A stretch of 64,000 bases of DNA from Chryseobacterium arthrosphaerae (GTDB taxonomy: Bacteria > Bacteroidota > Bacteroidia > Flavobacteriales > Weeksellaceae), in assembly GCF_001684965.1 (NCBI RefSeq), contig NZ_MAYG01000001.1:3286001-3350000 (forward strand), read 5' to 3'. The notes under the pieces are model-generated. The model saw only the letters and a list, made by a program, of their open reading frames with translations, did not search any database and was not told the origin of the DNA. Below, one piece after another: positions 7,250 through 16,626 of this stretch (positions are counted from its first letter, which is position 1; each line of letters opens with the position of its first letter). The position numbers were made by a program, and so were the translations under genes.

Positions 7250-10063
7250 TTAAATTACGATATTCACAATACGGTGAGGGACTACAATGATTTTTTTAGG
7301 GGTTTTTCCTTCCAAAATCTGTTGCATTTTCTCATTTGAAATCACCAAATCTTCTACTTCCTTAGCAGATAATTGAGCAGAAAGCGAAATTTTGAACTTC
7401 ATTTTACCATTTACACTTACAGGATATTCAATTTCATCCTCGATCAGATAATCTTCGTTTAATGCCGGAAACTTCTCGAATTCGACAGACGTGTCATGTC
7501 CTGATAAACTCCACAATTCTTCACAGATATGCGGTGCATATGGAGAAATGATAACGGCAAGAGGTTCTAAAATATTGCGCTTGTTACATTTTAATTTCTG
7601 AAGCTCGTTTACAGCAATCATAAATGATGATACTGAAGTATTGAAAGAGAAGTTTTCAATATCATAAACCACCTTCTTTATTAAGGTATGTAAAACTTTA
7701 TATTCTGCTTTTGTAGGCTCTTCATCAGAAATCTCAAAAGTATCACCGTTGAAATAAAGATTCCAGAATTTCTTAAGGAAACCGTATACTCCGCTAAGCC
7801 CCTGTGTATTCCAAGGCTTGGACTGCTCCAATGGCCCTAAGAACATTTCATACAATCTTAAACCGTCTGCTCCGTATTCTTCACAGATATCATCAGGATT
7901 TACCACATTGTATTTAGACTTGGACATTTTTTCTACTTCACGGTCTGTAATATATTTGCCGTCTTCCAGAATAAATTCTGCATAAGCATAATCCGGTCTC
8001 CATGCTTTGAAGGCTTCAGTATCCAATTCGTCAGAGGTTCCTTTTAATAAGGATACGTCTACGTGAATCTGCTGAGTCTGATATCCGCTTGCCAGATTTT
8101 TAGATACATATTGATTGGTACCGTCTATTCTATAGACAAATGCACTCATTCCTAAGATCATCCCCTGGTTGATTAATTTTTGGAATGGCTCATCATGACT
8201 GATATATCCTCTGTCTTTTAAGAACATGTTCCAGAAACGGGAGTACAACAGGTGACCGGTTGCGTGCTCGCTACCTCCAATATATAAATCTACCTGTCCC
8301 CAATAGTCTGCCAGTTCTTTTTTAACAAAAGTTTCTTCATCATTAGGATCCATATATCTAAGGAAGTACCATGAACTTCCTGCCCATCCCGGCATTGTAG
8401 ATAATTCTAACGGGAAGATGGTCTTGTCATCAATTAAATCTGTAGCTACTACTTTCTGATTGGCTTCATCCCAGGCAAATTCTTTTGCATTCCCCAGTGG
8501 CGGATCGCCGTCTTCAGTCGGTAAATATTTTTCAACTTCAGGAAGTTCCAATGGCAAAGCAGAGGTTGGCAACGTGTAAGGCATCCCTTCCTTATAATAG
8601 ATAGGAACCGGTTCCCCCCAATAACGCTGTCTTGAGAAAATCGCATCACGCTGTCTGTAGTTTGTAGTTCCGTGACCGATTCCTTTCGTTTCAATCTCAG
8701 CAATTATTTTTGACTTTGCATCATTATAATGTAATCCGTTTAAGAAATCAGAATTTACACAAACGGAATCTTTGGAATCAAAAGATTTTTCCTGAACGTC
8801 TTCTTCGGTTTCTACAACCTTTTTAATTTCAAGGTTAAATTTCTTTGCAAATCTGTGATCACGCTCATCATGTGCCGGAACAGCCATTACCGCTCCCGTT
8901 CCATAGCCCATCAGCACATAGTCTGAAATATAGACCGGCATTTTTTCTCCGCTGAACGGATTGATCGCATAACTTCCGGTGAAAGCTCCGCTCACGTTTT
9001 TCACGTCAGCCATTCTGTCTCTTTCCGTTTTTTTGGAAGTTTCTTCAATATAAGCATCTACTTCTGCTTTTTGTGCAGCTGTAGTAATAGTTTCCACTAA
9101 TGGGTTTTCCGGAGCCAACACCATAAAAGTAGCCCCGAAGATCGTGTCAGGTCTTGTAGTGAACACCTCAACGATTTCGTCATGGCCTTCTACCTGGAAC
9201 TGAACCTGCGCACCCTGGGATTTTCCGATCCAGTATTCCTGGGAATCTTTCAAAGGCTGCGGCCAGTCTAATGTAGCAAGCCCCTGTAGTAATCTTTCCG
9301 AGTAAGCAGAAATCCTCATGCTCCACTGCATCATTTTTTTCTGGAATACAGGGAAGCCTCCTCTTTCAGATTTTCCATCCTTTACTTCGTCATTCGCTAA
9401 AACTGTTCCTAATGCCGGACACCAGTTTACAGTAGTTTCTGCTCTGTAAGCAAGACGGTAGTTTAATAAGATATCTTCTTTATCAAGATCAGAAGCATTT
9501 TTCCATTCTTCTGCCGTGAAATTCAATTCGTCGTTCTGATTGGCATTTAATCCTTCGGTTCCTTTTTCTTCAAAATGTCTGATCAGGGTTTCAATAGCTT
9601 CTGCCTTATCCGTATTTTTATTATACCATGAATGATACAGCTGAATGAAGATCCACTGTGTCCATTTATAATAAGACGCATCTGAAGTTCTCACCTCTCT
9701 GCTCCAGTCGAATGAGAATCCGATTTTTCTTAACTGCTCTTCATATCTGTTGATATTCTGTTCTGTGGTAATCGCCGGATGCTGGCCTGTCTGAATGGCA
9801 TACTGCTCAGCAGGGAGTCCGAAGCTGTCATATCCTACCGGGTGAAGCACATTAAACCCCTGGTGTCTTTTGTATCTCGCATAAATATCTGATGCAATAT
9901 ATCCAAGCGGGTGACCTACGTGAAGCCCTGCCCCGGATGGGTACGGAAACATATCGAGTACATAAAATTTAGGTTTATCCGTGTTATTGGAGGTTTTATA
10001 TGTTTGATTTTCCTCCCAGTATTTCTGCCACTTTTTTTCTATCTGCTGATGATCGTAAAACAC
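7250..10063 (-). CDS. leuS: Leucyl-tRNA synthetase
   Basis: Charges tRNA-Leu. Class I motifs are present: HVGH (48-51) for HIGH and KMSKS near 713. The CP1 editing domain has 'TTRPDTIFGATFMVLAPENP' and 'GTGAVMAVPAHDERD'. At 937 residues it is 60-80 longer than E. coli LeuS, with extra segments near 150-215 and 640-705, a pattern I associate with Bacteroidetes. Translation starts at GTG (10063); there is no in-frame ATG just upstream. It appears to be a single-gene unit. Confidence 0.96.
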   Translation of the reverse strand: MFYDHQQIEKKWQKYWEENQTYKTSNNTDKPKFYVLDMFPYPSGAGLHVGHPLGYIASDIYARYKRHQGFNVLHPVGYDSFGLPAEQYAIQTGQHPAITTEQNINRYEEQLRKIGFSFDWSREVRTSDASYYKWTQWIFIQLYHSWYNKNTDKAEAIETLIRHFEEKGTEGLNANQNDELNFTAEEWKNASDLDKEDILLNYRLAYRAETTVNWCPALGTVLANDEVKDGKSERGGFPVFQKKMMQWSMRISAYSERLLQGLATLDWPQPLKDSQEYWIGKSQGAQVQFQVEGHDEIVEVFTTRPDTIFGATFMVLAPENPLVETITTAAQKAEVDAYIEETSKKTERDRMADVKNVSGAFTGSYAINPFSGEKMPVYISDYVLMGYGTGAVMAVPAHDERDHRFAKKFNLEIKKVVETEEDVQEKSFDSKDSVCVNSDFLNGLHYNDAKSKIIAEIETKGIGHGTTNYRQRDAIFSRQRYWGEPVPIYYKEGMPYTLPTSALPLELPEVEKYLPTEDGDPPLGNAKEFAWDEANQKVVATDLIDDKTIFPLELSTMPGWAGSSWYFLRYMDPNDEETFVKKELADYWGQVDLYIGGSEHATGHLLYSRFWNMFLKDRGYISHDEPFQKLINQGMILGMSAFVYRIDGTNQYVSKNLASGYQTQQIHVDVSLLKGTSDELDTEAFKAWRPDYAYAEFILEDGKYITDREVEKMSKSKYNVVNPDDICEEYGADGLRLYEMFLGPLEQSKPWNTQGLSGVYGFLKKFWNLYFNGDTFEISDEEPTKAEYKVLHTLIKKVVYDIENFSFNTSVSSFMIAVNELQKLKCNKRNILEPLAVIISPYAPHICEELWSLSGHDTSVEFEKFPALNEDYLIEDEIEYPVSVNGKMKFKISLSAQLSAKEVEDLVISNEKMQQILEGKTPKKIIVVPHRIVNIVI

Positions 10064-10189
10064 TTTATTGTATATGTTATATGTTAGACTTTAAATATTG
10101 AATGATTTTCTTTTTGACAAGATTCACAAAATTAGTGATTTTAAAGGAAATAAAAATTTAATTTATAATGAATTGCATGCTCCGCTCAA

Positions 10190-10222
10190 CAAAAAAATCC
10201 CATCCGGAGATGAGATCTGTTT
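10190..10222 (-). terminator. Terminator of the lipocalin-like gene
   Basis: Stem 10198-10204/10209-10215 with one mismatch and a CGGA loop. In the minus direction it is followed by a T7 run (complement of 10191-10197), 30 bp after the lipoprotein stop. Confidence 0.6.
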
Positions 10223-10244
10223 TTTTATATCCTGAAGTATACTA

Positions 10245-10718
10245 TTATTGAGGAACTCTTTTGAATGTATAAGTTCTTGTCTGGAATACGGTAGGATCCT
10301 GCGTTTCTTCTCTTACAGCAAGATTAAGTGTTGTATCGTCCAGCGTAACCACCTTTGCATTCTCCGGTTCTACAACTCCCTGAATCTTCATCTGAACCGT
10401 TTTTGCATCTTTATCATAGGTATAATTGAATTTCTTGTCAGAAAGAACAGCACACTGCCCTGGTGTAGCAGTATCTCCGGAAGTTTTCTGCCCTCCTTTA
10501 TAATCTACACCGAACCACCATCTGGACTGCTTCTGACAATCAGTATAAGTAATCGTGTTAGAAACCGGATCTTCTCCTGTCTCTACAGTAGTAACTACTT
10601 CTTTTAATGGTTGCCATGTCCCAACCAAAGGAGCTTCAAGGACATTATCATTATCATCACTACATCCTGTAGCGGCAAACAATGACAAACCTGCAAATAG
10701 TAATGCTAATTTCTTCAT
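10245..10718 (-). CDS. Lipocalin-like lipoprotein
   Basis: A 157-residue predicted lipoprotein (signal peptide with lipobox AATGC, Cys19) followed by an acidic spacer and a beta-rich domain opening with 'LVGTWQPLKEV'. The GTW motif and 'TRTYTFKR' near the end fit the small lipocalin-like family common in Flavobacteriia. No ligand can be inferred. It is flanked by its own terminator and is not in an obvious operon. Confidence 0.7.
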   Translation of the reverse strand: MKKLALLFAGLSLFAATGCSDDNDNVLEAPLVGTWQPLKEVVTTVETGEDPVSNTITYTDCQKQSRWWFGVDYKGGQKTSGDTATPGQCAVLSDKKFNYTYDKDAKTVQMKIQGVVEPENAKVVTLDDTTLNLAVREETQDPTVFQTRTYTFKRVPQ

Positions 10719-10893
10719 AGATCAATTTTTTCAAGCGCTAAAATTATAATTTTTTTGATTTATATCACTATTTTTTATGAAAAATTATTTCATCGATCAT
10801 TATTTATACATATTTAAAAACACTCAGACGCCATATTCCTTTTATTTAACAAATATTGAACCTGCGAAATTCCCTCTGTTTTATTAAAAAAGC

Positions 10894-10901
10894 TATTTTT
10901 G
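10894..10901 (+). promoter_or_regulatory. Promoter -7 element of the acyltransferase gene
   Basis: TATTTTTG, 19 nt before the ATG at 10921. Confidence 0.55.
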
Positions 10902-10920
10902 TAGGAAAGTATGAAAAAAA

Positions 10921-11904
10921 ATGCAAATGCAGGATATAACGAAAAACAATTTTGATTTCATCCGTGTTCTCCTCGCTTTCATTGTCTTTGTAGGACATCT
11001 GGGAGCATTAAGCCAATCTCAACAACTTCATGTTCTGACGTATAGCCCGGTAGAAGTTGCCGTTTTTTCATTTTTTATTGTAAGCGGTTTCCTGATTGCG
11101 AGAAGCTACGAAAGGTCTTCCAGCTTAAAGAGCTACGCCAAAAAAAGATTCAACAGGATTGTTCCCGCCTATCTGCTTGTTGTATTTTTATGTGCGCTGT
11201 TACTGAGTCTTGTAAGCACGTTGCCATTCTCTGAATATTTCAGCAACACCCAGGTGTATAAATATCTGTTCTGGAATTCTCTGTTTATGAACTTTAAGGC
11301 GCCATGGCTACCCGGAGTATTCGGGAATCAGGCGGTAAACGGAGCATTATGGACTCTTAAAATAGAAATGTGCTTTTATATAGCAGTTCCGCTGATATTT
11401 TTATTCTTCGGAAAAAATAATAAATACAGAAATACCAGCCTGATTATTTTATATTTCCTTTCCCTGATTTTCCTTAATTATTTTGAAATGACAGGAAGAG
11501 CTGCCATCTCCAGACAGCTACCCGGTTCTTTGTGCTATTTTATCGGAGGAATGCTTTTATACTTCAATTTTGATAAATTTATCCAGCATAAGAACACACT
11601 TTTTATCATCGCCATGATTACGGTGTGGATAGATCTGATTTTCAATATCAAATTATTCTCACCAATGATGATCAGTATCATAGTCCTTTACATCGCTTAC
11701 TCCTTTAAGTTCCTGAATAATTTCGGGAAATACGGCGATTTCACCTATGGTATTTATATCTTCCACTTCCCTATTATCAGGGTATTCCAGACATTGGGAC
11801 TGTTTGAGGATTACAATCCGTATGTGATGAGTCTTGTCTGCATGCTGACCGTAATTGGAGTAGGAATTGCCTCCTGGCATTTTTATGAAAAAAGATTTTT
11901 ATAA
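10921..11904 (+). CDS. Acyltransferase family 3 (OafA/YrhL-type) membrane protein
   Basis: A 327-residue polytopic membrane protein of the acyltransferase 3 family, which O-acylates surface sugars or other carriers. The N-terminus has the family signature 'NFDFIRVLLAFIVFVGH' with Arg15 and the presumed catalytic His26. About ten hydrophobic segments follow, and the C-terminus 'GDFTYGIYIFHFPIIRV' is also typical. It lies 24 bp upstream of a glycosyltransferase gene, suggesting shared work on a surface glycan. ATG at 10921 or 10927 could be the start. Confidence 0.88.
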   Translation: MQMQDITKNNFDFIRVLLAFIVFVGHLGALSQSQQLHVLTYSPVEVAVFSFFIVSGFLIARSYERSSSLKSYAKKRFNRIVPAYLLVVFLCALLLSLVSTLPFSEYFSNTQVYKYLFWNSLFMNFKAPWLPGVFGNQAVNGALWTLKIEMCFYIAVPLIFLFFGKNNKYRNTSLIILYFLSLIFLNYFEMTGRAAISRQLPGSLCYFIGGMLLYFNFDKFIQHKNTLFIIAMITVWIDLIFNIKLFSPMMISIIVLYIAYSFKFLNNFGKYGDFTYGIYIFHFPIIRVFQTLGLFEDYNPYVMSLVCMLTVIGVGIASWHFYEKRFL

Positions 11905-11928
11905 TTTTACCGATATTTTACAGCACAA

Positions 11929-12684
11929 ATGAAAGATCTTGTCTCCATCATCACCCCCTGTTACAACTCGGCAGAATTTATTGAAGAAACGATACAATCT
12001 GTTCTGAACCAGACCTATGAGAATTGGGAATGGCTGATCACCGACGATCTTTCTAAAGACAATACGGTTGAGATCATCAAGAAATACAACGATCCACGGA
12101 TAAAACTTCAGGTCCTGGAAAAAAACGGCGGAGCCGGCAATGCAAGAAATAACAGTCTTGAAAGGGCTCAGGGAAGATATATCGCTTTCTTGGATTCCGA
12201 TGATTTCTGGTATCCGGAATATCTTGAAACCATGACAGATTACATGCAGGAACATCACGCAGAACTTGTTTATTGTAACTATTCAAGATGTAATGAGCAG
12301 CTTCAGCCTATCCTGAAAGATTTCCTGGCTGATAAAGTGGTAACATTCTCTAATCTCCTGAAGACCTGTCGCCTGGCACCGGTTTCAACAATGTACGATA
12401 CAAAAAGAGTCGGAAAGTTCCTGTTTCCGGTAAAAAGTAAACGGGAAGACCATGTGATGTGGCTGAATCTCTTAAAAGTAATTCCTGAAGGAATGCCCAT
12501 CAATAAAACCTTAGCCAAATACAGAATGCGTGAAAACAGTGTTTCCAGAAATAAGAAAAACATCATCAGAGACCAGTACCTCGTGTATAAAGATTTTATG
12601 GGATTTTCTACCGTGACATCTCTGTATTATACGGCAAACTGGGCCCTGAACGGATTCCTGAAATATTCGAAAATTTTCAATTAA
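11929..12684 (+). CDS. Family 2 glycosyltransferase
   Basis: A 251-residue GT-A fold enzyme. 'VSIITPCYNSAEFIEETIQS' at the N-terminus binds the nucleotide, and 'YIAFLDSDDFWYP' carries the metal-binding DSDD (89-92). It probably adds one sugar to a surface polysaccharide or LPS core; donor and acceptor cannot be read from sequence. It is co-transcribed with the upstream acyltransferase and overlaps the next gene by one base. Confidence 0.9.
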   Translation: MKDLVSIITPCYNSAEFIEETIQSVLNQTYENWEWLITDDLSKDNTVEIIKKYNDPRIKLQVLEKNGGAGNARNNSLERAQGRYIAFLDSDDFWYPEYLETMTDYMQEHHAELVYCNYSRCNEQLQPILKDFLADKVVTFSNLLKTCRLAPVSTMYDTKRVGKFLFPVKSKREDHVMWLNLLKVIPEGMPINKTLAKYRMRENSVSRNKKNIIRDQYLVYKDFMGFSTVTSLYYTANWALNGFLKYSKIFN

Positions 12685-13310
12685 TGGAGTATTCAAAAGA
12701 ATTTAAAGCTGCATTAAGTGCCTTCTCCAGTCCTGAGAAAGATAAACTGATCTTCAGATTGCTGAGAAAGGATAAATTGCTCTCTAAAAAGTTGTATTTT
12801 GAGCTCATTGATCCGGAAACTACCGATGATAAAAGGGATTTTATGGAGGATCAGGTAAAGGAAAAAGTTCTTTTGGCTGCCAAATACATCGGGAATACCA
12901 AGTATTTCCTGACCATTATCCGAAAAATCAGTGCCGAAATAACGGAACACGTCAAAATAACAACGGATAAATTTGGTGAAGTCTCTCTCAATCTGCTTCT
13001 TGTAAATGCTATTTTAGATTATAATGCAGATCTGAGCAGACAGCGTTTTGACAATGTATACAAATTATACCTCTATATCATCAATAAGATATTCAAATCC
13101 CTTACTCTCATCAGAAAGCTGGACGAAGATTACTGGATGGAAATTGACGACTATCTGCGTGATGCTGAAAAGAAAATTTTAGAAAATCATTATCTTCAAA
13201 AACTCTGCATCAATAACGGACTTAACTTTAACTGGTTTGAGTGTGCCAATATTCCGGAAAACATTGACCAGATCATGAAAGACACTAAAAGCCAGGGATT
13301 TTTAAGATAA
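12684..13310 (+). CDS. Hypothetical protein coupled to a glycosyltransferase
   Basis: A 208-residue soluble, largely helical, charged protein without signal peptide, membrane segment or recognisable motif. Its ATG shares one base with the TAA of the upstream glycosyltransferase (TAATG), so translation is probably coupled. The last 9 bp overlap the end of the convergent waaA gene. Coding is supported by its length and this coupling; I do not know its function. Confidence 0.75.
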   Translation: MEYSKEFKAALSAFSSPEKDKLIFRLLRKDKLLSKKLYFELIDPETTDDKRDFMEDQVKEKVLLAAKYIGNTKYFLTIIRKISAEITEHVKITTDKFGEVSLNLLLVNAILDYNADLSRQRFDNVYKLYLYIINKIFKSLTLIRKLDEDYWMEIDDYLRDAEKKILENHYLQKLCINNGLNFNWFECANIPENIDQIMKDTKSQGFLR

Positions 13311-14540
13311 GATCTTCTGTAAAATCATAGCCGTTGAATCAGGTTTTTCATCTACAAATTTTCGGGCATTCTGTGACATTGATACAAGCTCTTCCCGGTT
13401 GTCTTCATTAGTCAGAAACAGAACAGATTCTGCGGCTGCATATTCGTCTCCAAAAGACTTTCCACCATCATAAGAAATCAGTTCGTCTGCCTCAGGGTTC
13501 TTTTTATAGCGGTTTCCAAAAACTACCGGAACTCCAAAGGTTGCCGCTTCCAAAATATTATGCAGTCCCGCATCATGGAATCCTCCGCCCACTACAGCAA
13601 CATCTGCATAGGAATATAGTTTTGACAATAAACCGATGCTGTCAATGATTAAAATCGGGTAATCAGTAATCGGCAATTCACTGGTTTCCACTTTACTGTA
13701 CAACAATGCATCAGGATACAGGTTTTTTAAATGCTCCACTCTTTTCAGATCATGGGGAGCTATAATAATTTTCAGATAAGGATTTTTCCTGTAGACTATG
13801 GCAGCAATTTTCTCTTCTGCCTGCCATGAACTTCCAAAAACAACTGCTTTATGGTCTCCTACGAATTGTTTAATATGTTTCACATGATTATCGCGGTCAC
13901 GAAGCTGCTTTACCCTGTCGAATCTCGTATCTCCCGTCACGGAAGATTGCGTAAGGCCTATACTTTTGGCCAGGGCAAAAGAAACCTGTGTCTGATGAAA
14001 GAACCAGTCTACATTTTTCTGCAGCTGTTTTACAAACCATTTTCCATATGAAGTGAAGAAGGATTGGTTTTCGTAGAAAAGGGCAGAAATTACATAAATC
14101 TTTACATTCCTGCTTTTCAGTTCAGCAAGCAGATTATACCAGTAATCATACTTCACCGTAAAAAATAGTTTAACATCAAACTGTGAGATAAATTGCCTTA
14201 CAGCCGCTTTTTTATCAAACGGAAGGTAGCAGATCACATCGGCTATATGTTTCTTTTTAATGACATTTTCATAGCCGGACGGAGAGAAAAAAGTCACCAG
14301 TATTTTATGATCAGGGAGTTTTTCTTTAAGCTTTTCCAAAACAGGAAGCCCCTGTTCATATTCACCTAAGCTTGCAGCATGCATCCAGATTACTTTATCA
14401 GTTTTTAAAAATGCAGTCTGCACTTTATGCAAAGACTCTTTTCTTCCCTCAACGCCTTTTTTAGTTTTTGCATTAAATAAAGAAAACACTTTCATTCCGA
14501 AAGTAAGGAGGCTGATAAATATATTGTAAAGCAGTTCCAA
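13302..14540 (-). CDS. waaA: 3-deoxy-D-manno-octulosonic acid (Kdo) transferase
   Basis: This 412-residue protein transfers Kdo from CMP-Kdo to lipid A precursors at the inner membrane. It has a hydrophobic N-terminal anchor, then 'WMHAASLGEYEQGLPVLEKL' containing the catalytic Glu region of the family. The C-terminal half has 'GGGFHDAGLHNILEAATFGV', the GT30 nucleotide-binding signature. The start appears to be TTG at 14540, 12 bp after the upstream stop; the next ATG (codon 16) would remove part of the anchor. It is the last gene of a three-gene run with the NlpC/P60 and DUF1648 genes. Confidence 0.93.
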   Translation of the reverse strand: MELLYNIFISLLTFGMKVFSLFNAKTKKGVEGRKESLHKVQTAFLKTDKVIWMHAASLGEYEQGLPVLEKLKEKLPDHKILVTFFSPSGYENVIKKKHIADVICYLPFDKKAAVRQFISQFDVKLFFTVKYDYWYNLLAELKSRNVKIYVISALFYENQSFFTSYGKWFVKQLQKNVDWFFHQTQVSFALAKSIGLTQSSVTGDTRFDRVKQLRDRDNHVKHIKQFVGDHKAVVFGSSWQAEEKIAAIVYRKNPYLKIIIAPHDLKRVEHLKNLYPDALLYSKVETSELPITDYPILIIDSIGLLSKLYSYADVAVVGGGFHDAGLHNILEAATFGVPVVFGNRYKKNPEADELISYDGGKSFGDEYAAAESVLFLTNEDNREELVSMSQNARKFVDEKPDSTAMILQKILS

Positions 14541-14552
14541 TGGTGGTTTGAT

Positions 14553-15023
14553 TTAGTCGTCAGATTTTTGTTTTTTCCCTTCCTGAATGGCTTTTACCAT
14601 ACCTACTCCAAGCACTATAAAAAGCAAGGCTAAGATGAAGAAAACGGCATTACTGAGCTCGGTTTGCTTTCCTTCTGCAATCCGTATACTTTCTACAACA
14701 ATATCCAGGAATAAGAGCATTACAGGAAACTGTAGTGAAAACATATACAGCTCCAGTGTTTCTTTATTACGAAAGCTGTCAGGAACGTTTACCAAAGGAG
14801 AGTTGGGATTTTTGGGCACTCCCCAGAAAACAAAAGAAATAAAAGCTGCGATACAGGGCAGGATCCAGATCATTGATTTTTCAGATTCTCCGTCTACATT
14901 TCCCTGAAAATCAAAATGGGTAGGAATAATCTCCGGAAGTTCCGCATACTTTATGCCTGTAAAAATCCAGATCACAATAAGCAAAAGGATATTTACCATC
15001 AATAGTATTCTGGAAGCTTTCAT
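14553..15023 (-). CDS. DUF1648 membrane protein
   Basis: A 156-residue protein with about four transmembrane segments (near 5-23, 51-67, 96-112 and 126-143). The loop 'LPEIIPTHFDFQGNVDG' (about 29-45) is the DUF1648 hallmark, also seen in SdpI-like immunity proteins, but the rest of SdpI is missing. It sits 11 bp behind the NlpC/P60 gene and 12 bp before waaA. Function unknown. Confidence 0.8.
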   Translation of the reverse strand: MKASRILLMVNILLLIVIWIFTGIKYAELPEIIPTHFDFQGNVDGESEKSMIWILPCIAAFISFVFWGVPKNPNSPLVNVPDSFRNKETLELYMFSLQFPVMLLFLDIVVESIRIAEGKQTELSNAVFFILALLFIVLGVGMVKAIQEGKKQKSDD

Positions 15024-15034
15024 TTTATTTTGTT

Positions 15035-15751
15035 CTAAATAACACTTCTGAGCACTCTCAGCTTGTGAGTATGCTTATTCATTTCTTTATTGAAAATCCC
15101 TGTGGAATCCAGGGTATCGATTCTTACTTTTCCTGATGCATGAATGATCTTCTGGTTTTCCAGCATAATTCCTACGTGGATGATCTTTCCTTCGGCATTT
15201 TCAAAGAAAGCCATGTCTCCCGGCTGTGTTTCTTCCACAAAGGTAAGGGCTTCTCCTACTTCGGCCTGCTGGGAAGCATCTCTTGGAATTTTGATTCCGT
15301 GAACTTTATAAACCAGTTGTGTAAATCCGGAGCAGTCTACGGCAAAAAAGCTTTTCCCTCCCCACAGGTAAGGGATATTAAGGAATTCTTTTGCAGTCAG
15401 GGCAATGCTTTCTCTTACGTCATGGCTTCTTCTTGACGCCACTGCAGGAAATTCTACTTCTGATCCCATAGACAAAAGCATTTTTCCGTCATTGGTTAAA
15501 ACGGAAGAAAAATCTTCTGTCACTACAGTCACTTTCCTGTTGGCCAGCTCTTCATCTGTTACAGGCTTTATCTGCTTGGTATCCATCCATCCTTCATAGC
15601 CGTCATAGTGCATTTTTATTTTGGTCCAGTTTTTATCAACCTCCAAAATATCAGCACTTTCCCCGAACAATATTTCCGTAACAATTTCTGCCCTGTCAGA
15701 ATTTTCTGCCCGAACAGGTGCTACCGTAACTATACAAATTCCTTTATTCAT
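15035..15751 (-). CDS. NlpC/P60 (C40) cell-wall peptidase with SH3-like N-terminus
   Basis: A 238-residue peptidoglycan endopeptidase. Residues 1-75 form a bacterial SH3-like region ('WTKIKMHYDGYEGWMDTKQI'). The C-terminal catalytic domain has the nucleophile Cys140 in 'AVDCSGFTQLVY', His192 in 'IIHVGIM' and His204 in 'IIHASGK'. No signal peptide is visible, so it may act on imported muropeptides in the cytoplasm as other C40 enzymes of this length do. First gene of the operon leading to waaA. Confidence 0.88.
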   Translation of the reverse strand: MNKGICIVTVAPVRAENSDRAEIVTEILFGESADILEVDKNWTKIKMHYDGYEGWMDTKQIKPVTDEELANRKVTVVTEDFSSVLTNDGKMLLSMGSEVEFPAVASRRSHDVRESIALTAKEFLNIPYLWGGKSFFAVDCSGFTQLVYKVHGIKIPRDASQQAEVGEALTFVEETQPGDMAFFENAEGKIIHVGIMLENQKIIHASGKVRIDTLDSTGIFNKEMNKHTHKLRVLRSVI

Positions 15752-15756
15752 TGATT

Positions 15757-15842
15757 AAAATTAAAAGATTGAATGATTTAAAGATTAAAGAATCAGATTC
15801 CGTAAAATATTTATTTTTTTAATTTTTAAATCTTTTAATTTA
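15757..15842. repeat. AT-rich intergenic inverted repeat
   Basis: AATTAAAAGATT (15759-15770) and its exact reverse complement (15829-15840) flank a 58-bp spacer with related words (GATTTAAAGATTAAAG). It fills the gap between the O-methyltransferase and NlpC/P60 genes. It could form a long weak hairpin or be a relic of a dispersed intergenic repeat. Confidence 0.4.
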
Positions 15843-16487
15843 TTTTCTTCTAAGAAAATTTACTCCATCCCGCAAAGGTAAAATAAGATTTTCAAAATCA
15901 TCGTCTTTTGCGGCTAAATCGTTTAATTCTTTAATAGACTGTGTAGATTTCTGTTTCGGGTCTTCTTCCAGGACTTTTCCATACCACAACACGTTGTCAA
16001 ACAGAACTACGGATCCTGATTTTGTATGGGGCTTCAGCAGTCTGAAATATTCTGCATAATTCTCCTTATCGGCATCTACAAAAATCAGGTCAAAAACCTC
16101 ATCACTTTCTTTGAGGAATTCTTTAGCATCCTGAAGTCTGAAATCAATCTGATCAGCATATTCGCTTTCTTCAAAGTATTTCTTCGGCAGATACGCCAGA
16201 TCTTCATTCACATCAAGCGTAGTGATTTTCCCGTCTTTACTTAGTCCTGATGCCAGGCATAAAGTTGCATAACCCGTAAAAGTTCCTATTTCAAGAATAT
16301 TTTTTGGCTGCAATATCTTGGAAATGATCGTCAGCAGTCTTCCCTGCTGATATCCGGAGATCATATGCGGCTGCGTTGTTTTTTGATAAGTTTCTCTTCT
16401 CAGTTTTTTCAGAATTTCAGATTCCGAAGAAGCGTGTGCTTCCAAATATCGATCCATTTCAGGATTTTTTTCTTCAAAAAAACTCAT
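15840..16487 (-). CDS. Class I SAM-dependent O-methyltransferase
   Basis: A 215-residue enzyme of the caffeoyl-CoA/catechol O-methyltransferase family (methyltransferase family 3). SAM motif I is EIGTFTGY (66-73) and the metal-binding DADK motif is at 138-141 ('LIFVDADKENYAEY'). 'DNVLWYG' further on is also typical. It probably methylates small catechol-like compounds. It has its own promoter. Confidence 0.88.
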   Translation of the reverse strand: MSFFEEKNPEMDRYLEAHASSESEILKKLRRETYQKTTQPHMISGYQQGRLLTIISKILQPKNILEIGTFTGYATLCLASGLSKDGKITTLDVNEDLAYLPKKYFEESEYADQIDFRLQDAKEFLKESDEVFDLIFVDADKENYAEYFRLLKPHTKSGSVVLFDNVLWYGKVLEEDPKQKSTQSIKELNDLAAKDDDFENLILPLRDGVNFLRRK

Positions 16488-16503
16488 ACAATTTTAATTT
16501 AAA

Positions 16504-16511
16504 CAAATTTA
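16504..16511 (-). promoter_or_regulatory. Promoter -7 element of the O-methyltransferase gene
   Basis: TAAATTTG on the minus strand, 16 nt before the ATG at 16487. Confidence 0.6.
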
Positions 16512-16565
16512 CGGAATTTTAAAGTTTCTTTTTTAAATACGGCGGCTGTATTCGCATGATCAAAC

Positions 16566-16596
16566 AAAAAAAGAGAGAATCAATCTCTCTTTTTTT
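16566..16596 (-). terminator. Terminator of the cysteine-rich peptide gene
   Basis: Perfect 13-bp stem (16566-16578/16584-16596) with a 5-nt loop. On the minus strand its distal arm ends in T7. It separates the peptide gene from the O-methyltransferase gene. Confidence 0.8.
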
Positions 16597-16626
16597 CATC
16601 TATACCTGCCTGTATGCAGTGAAATC

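Noticed and set aside
8449..8703. Frame inside leuS on the same strand
   Set aside because: Out-of-frame ORF inside leuS with no known features.
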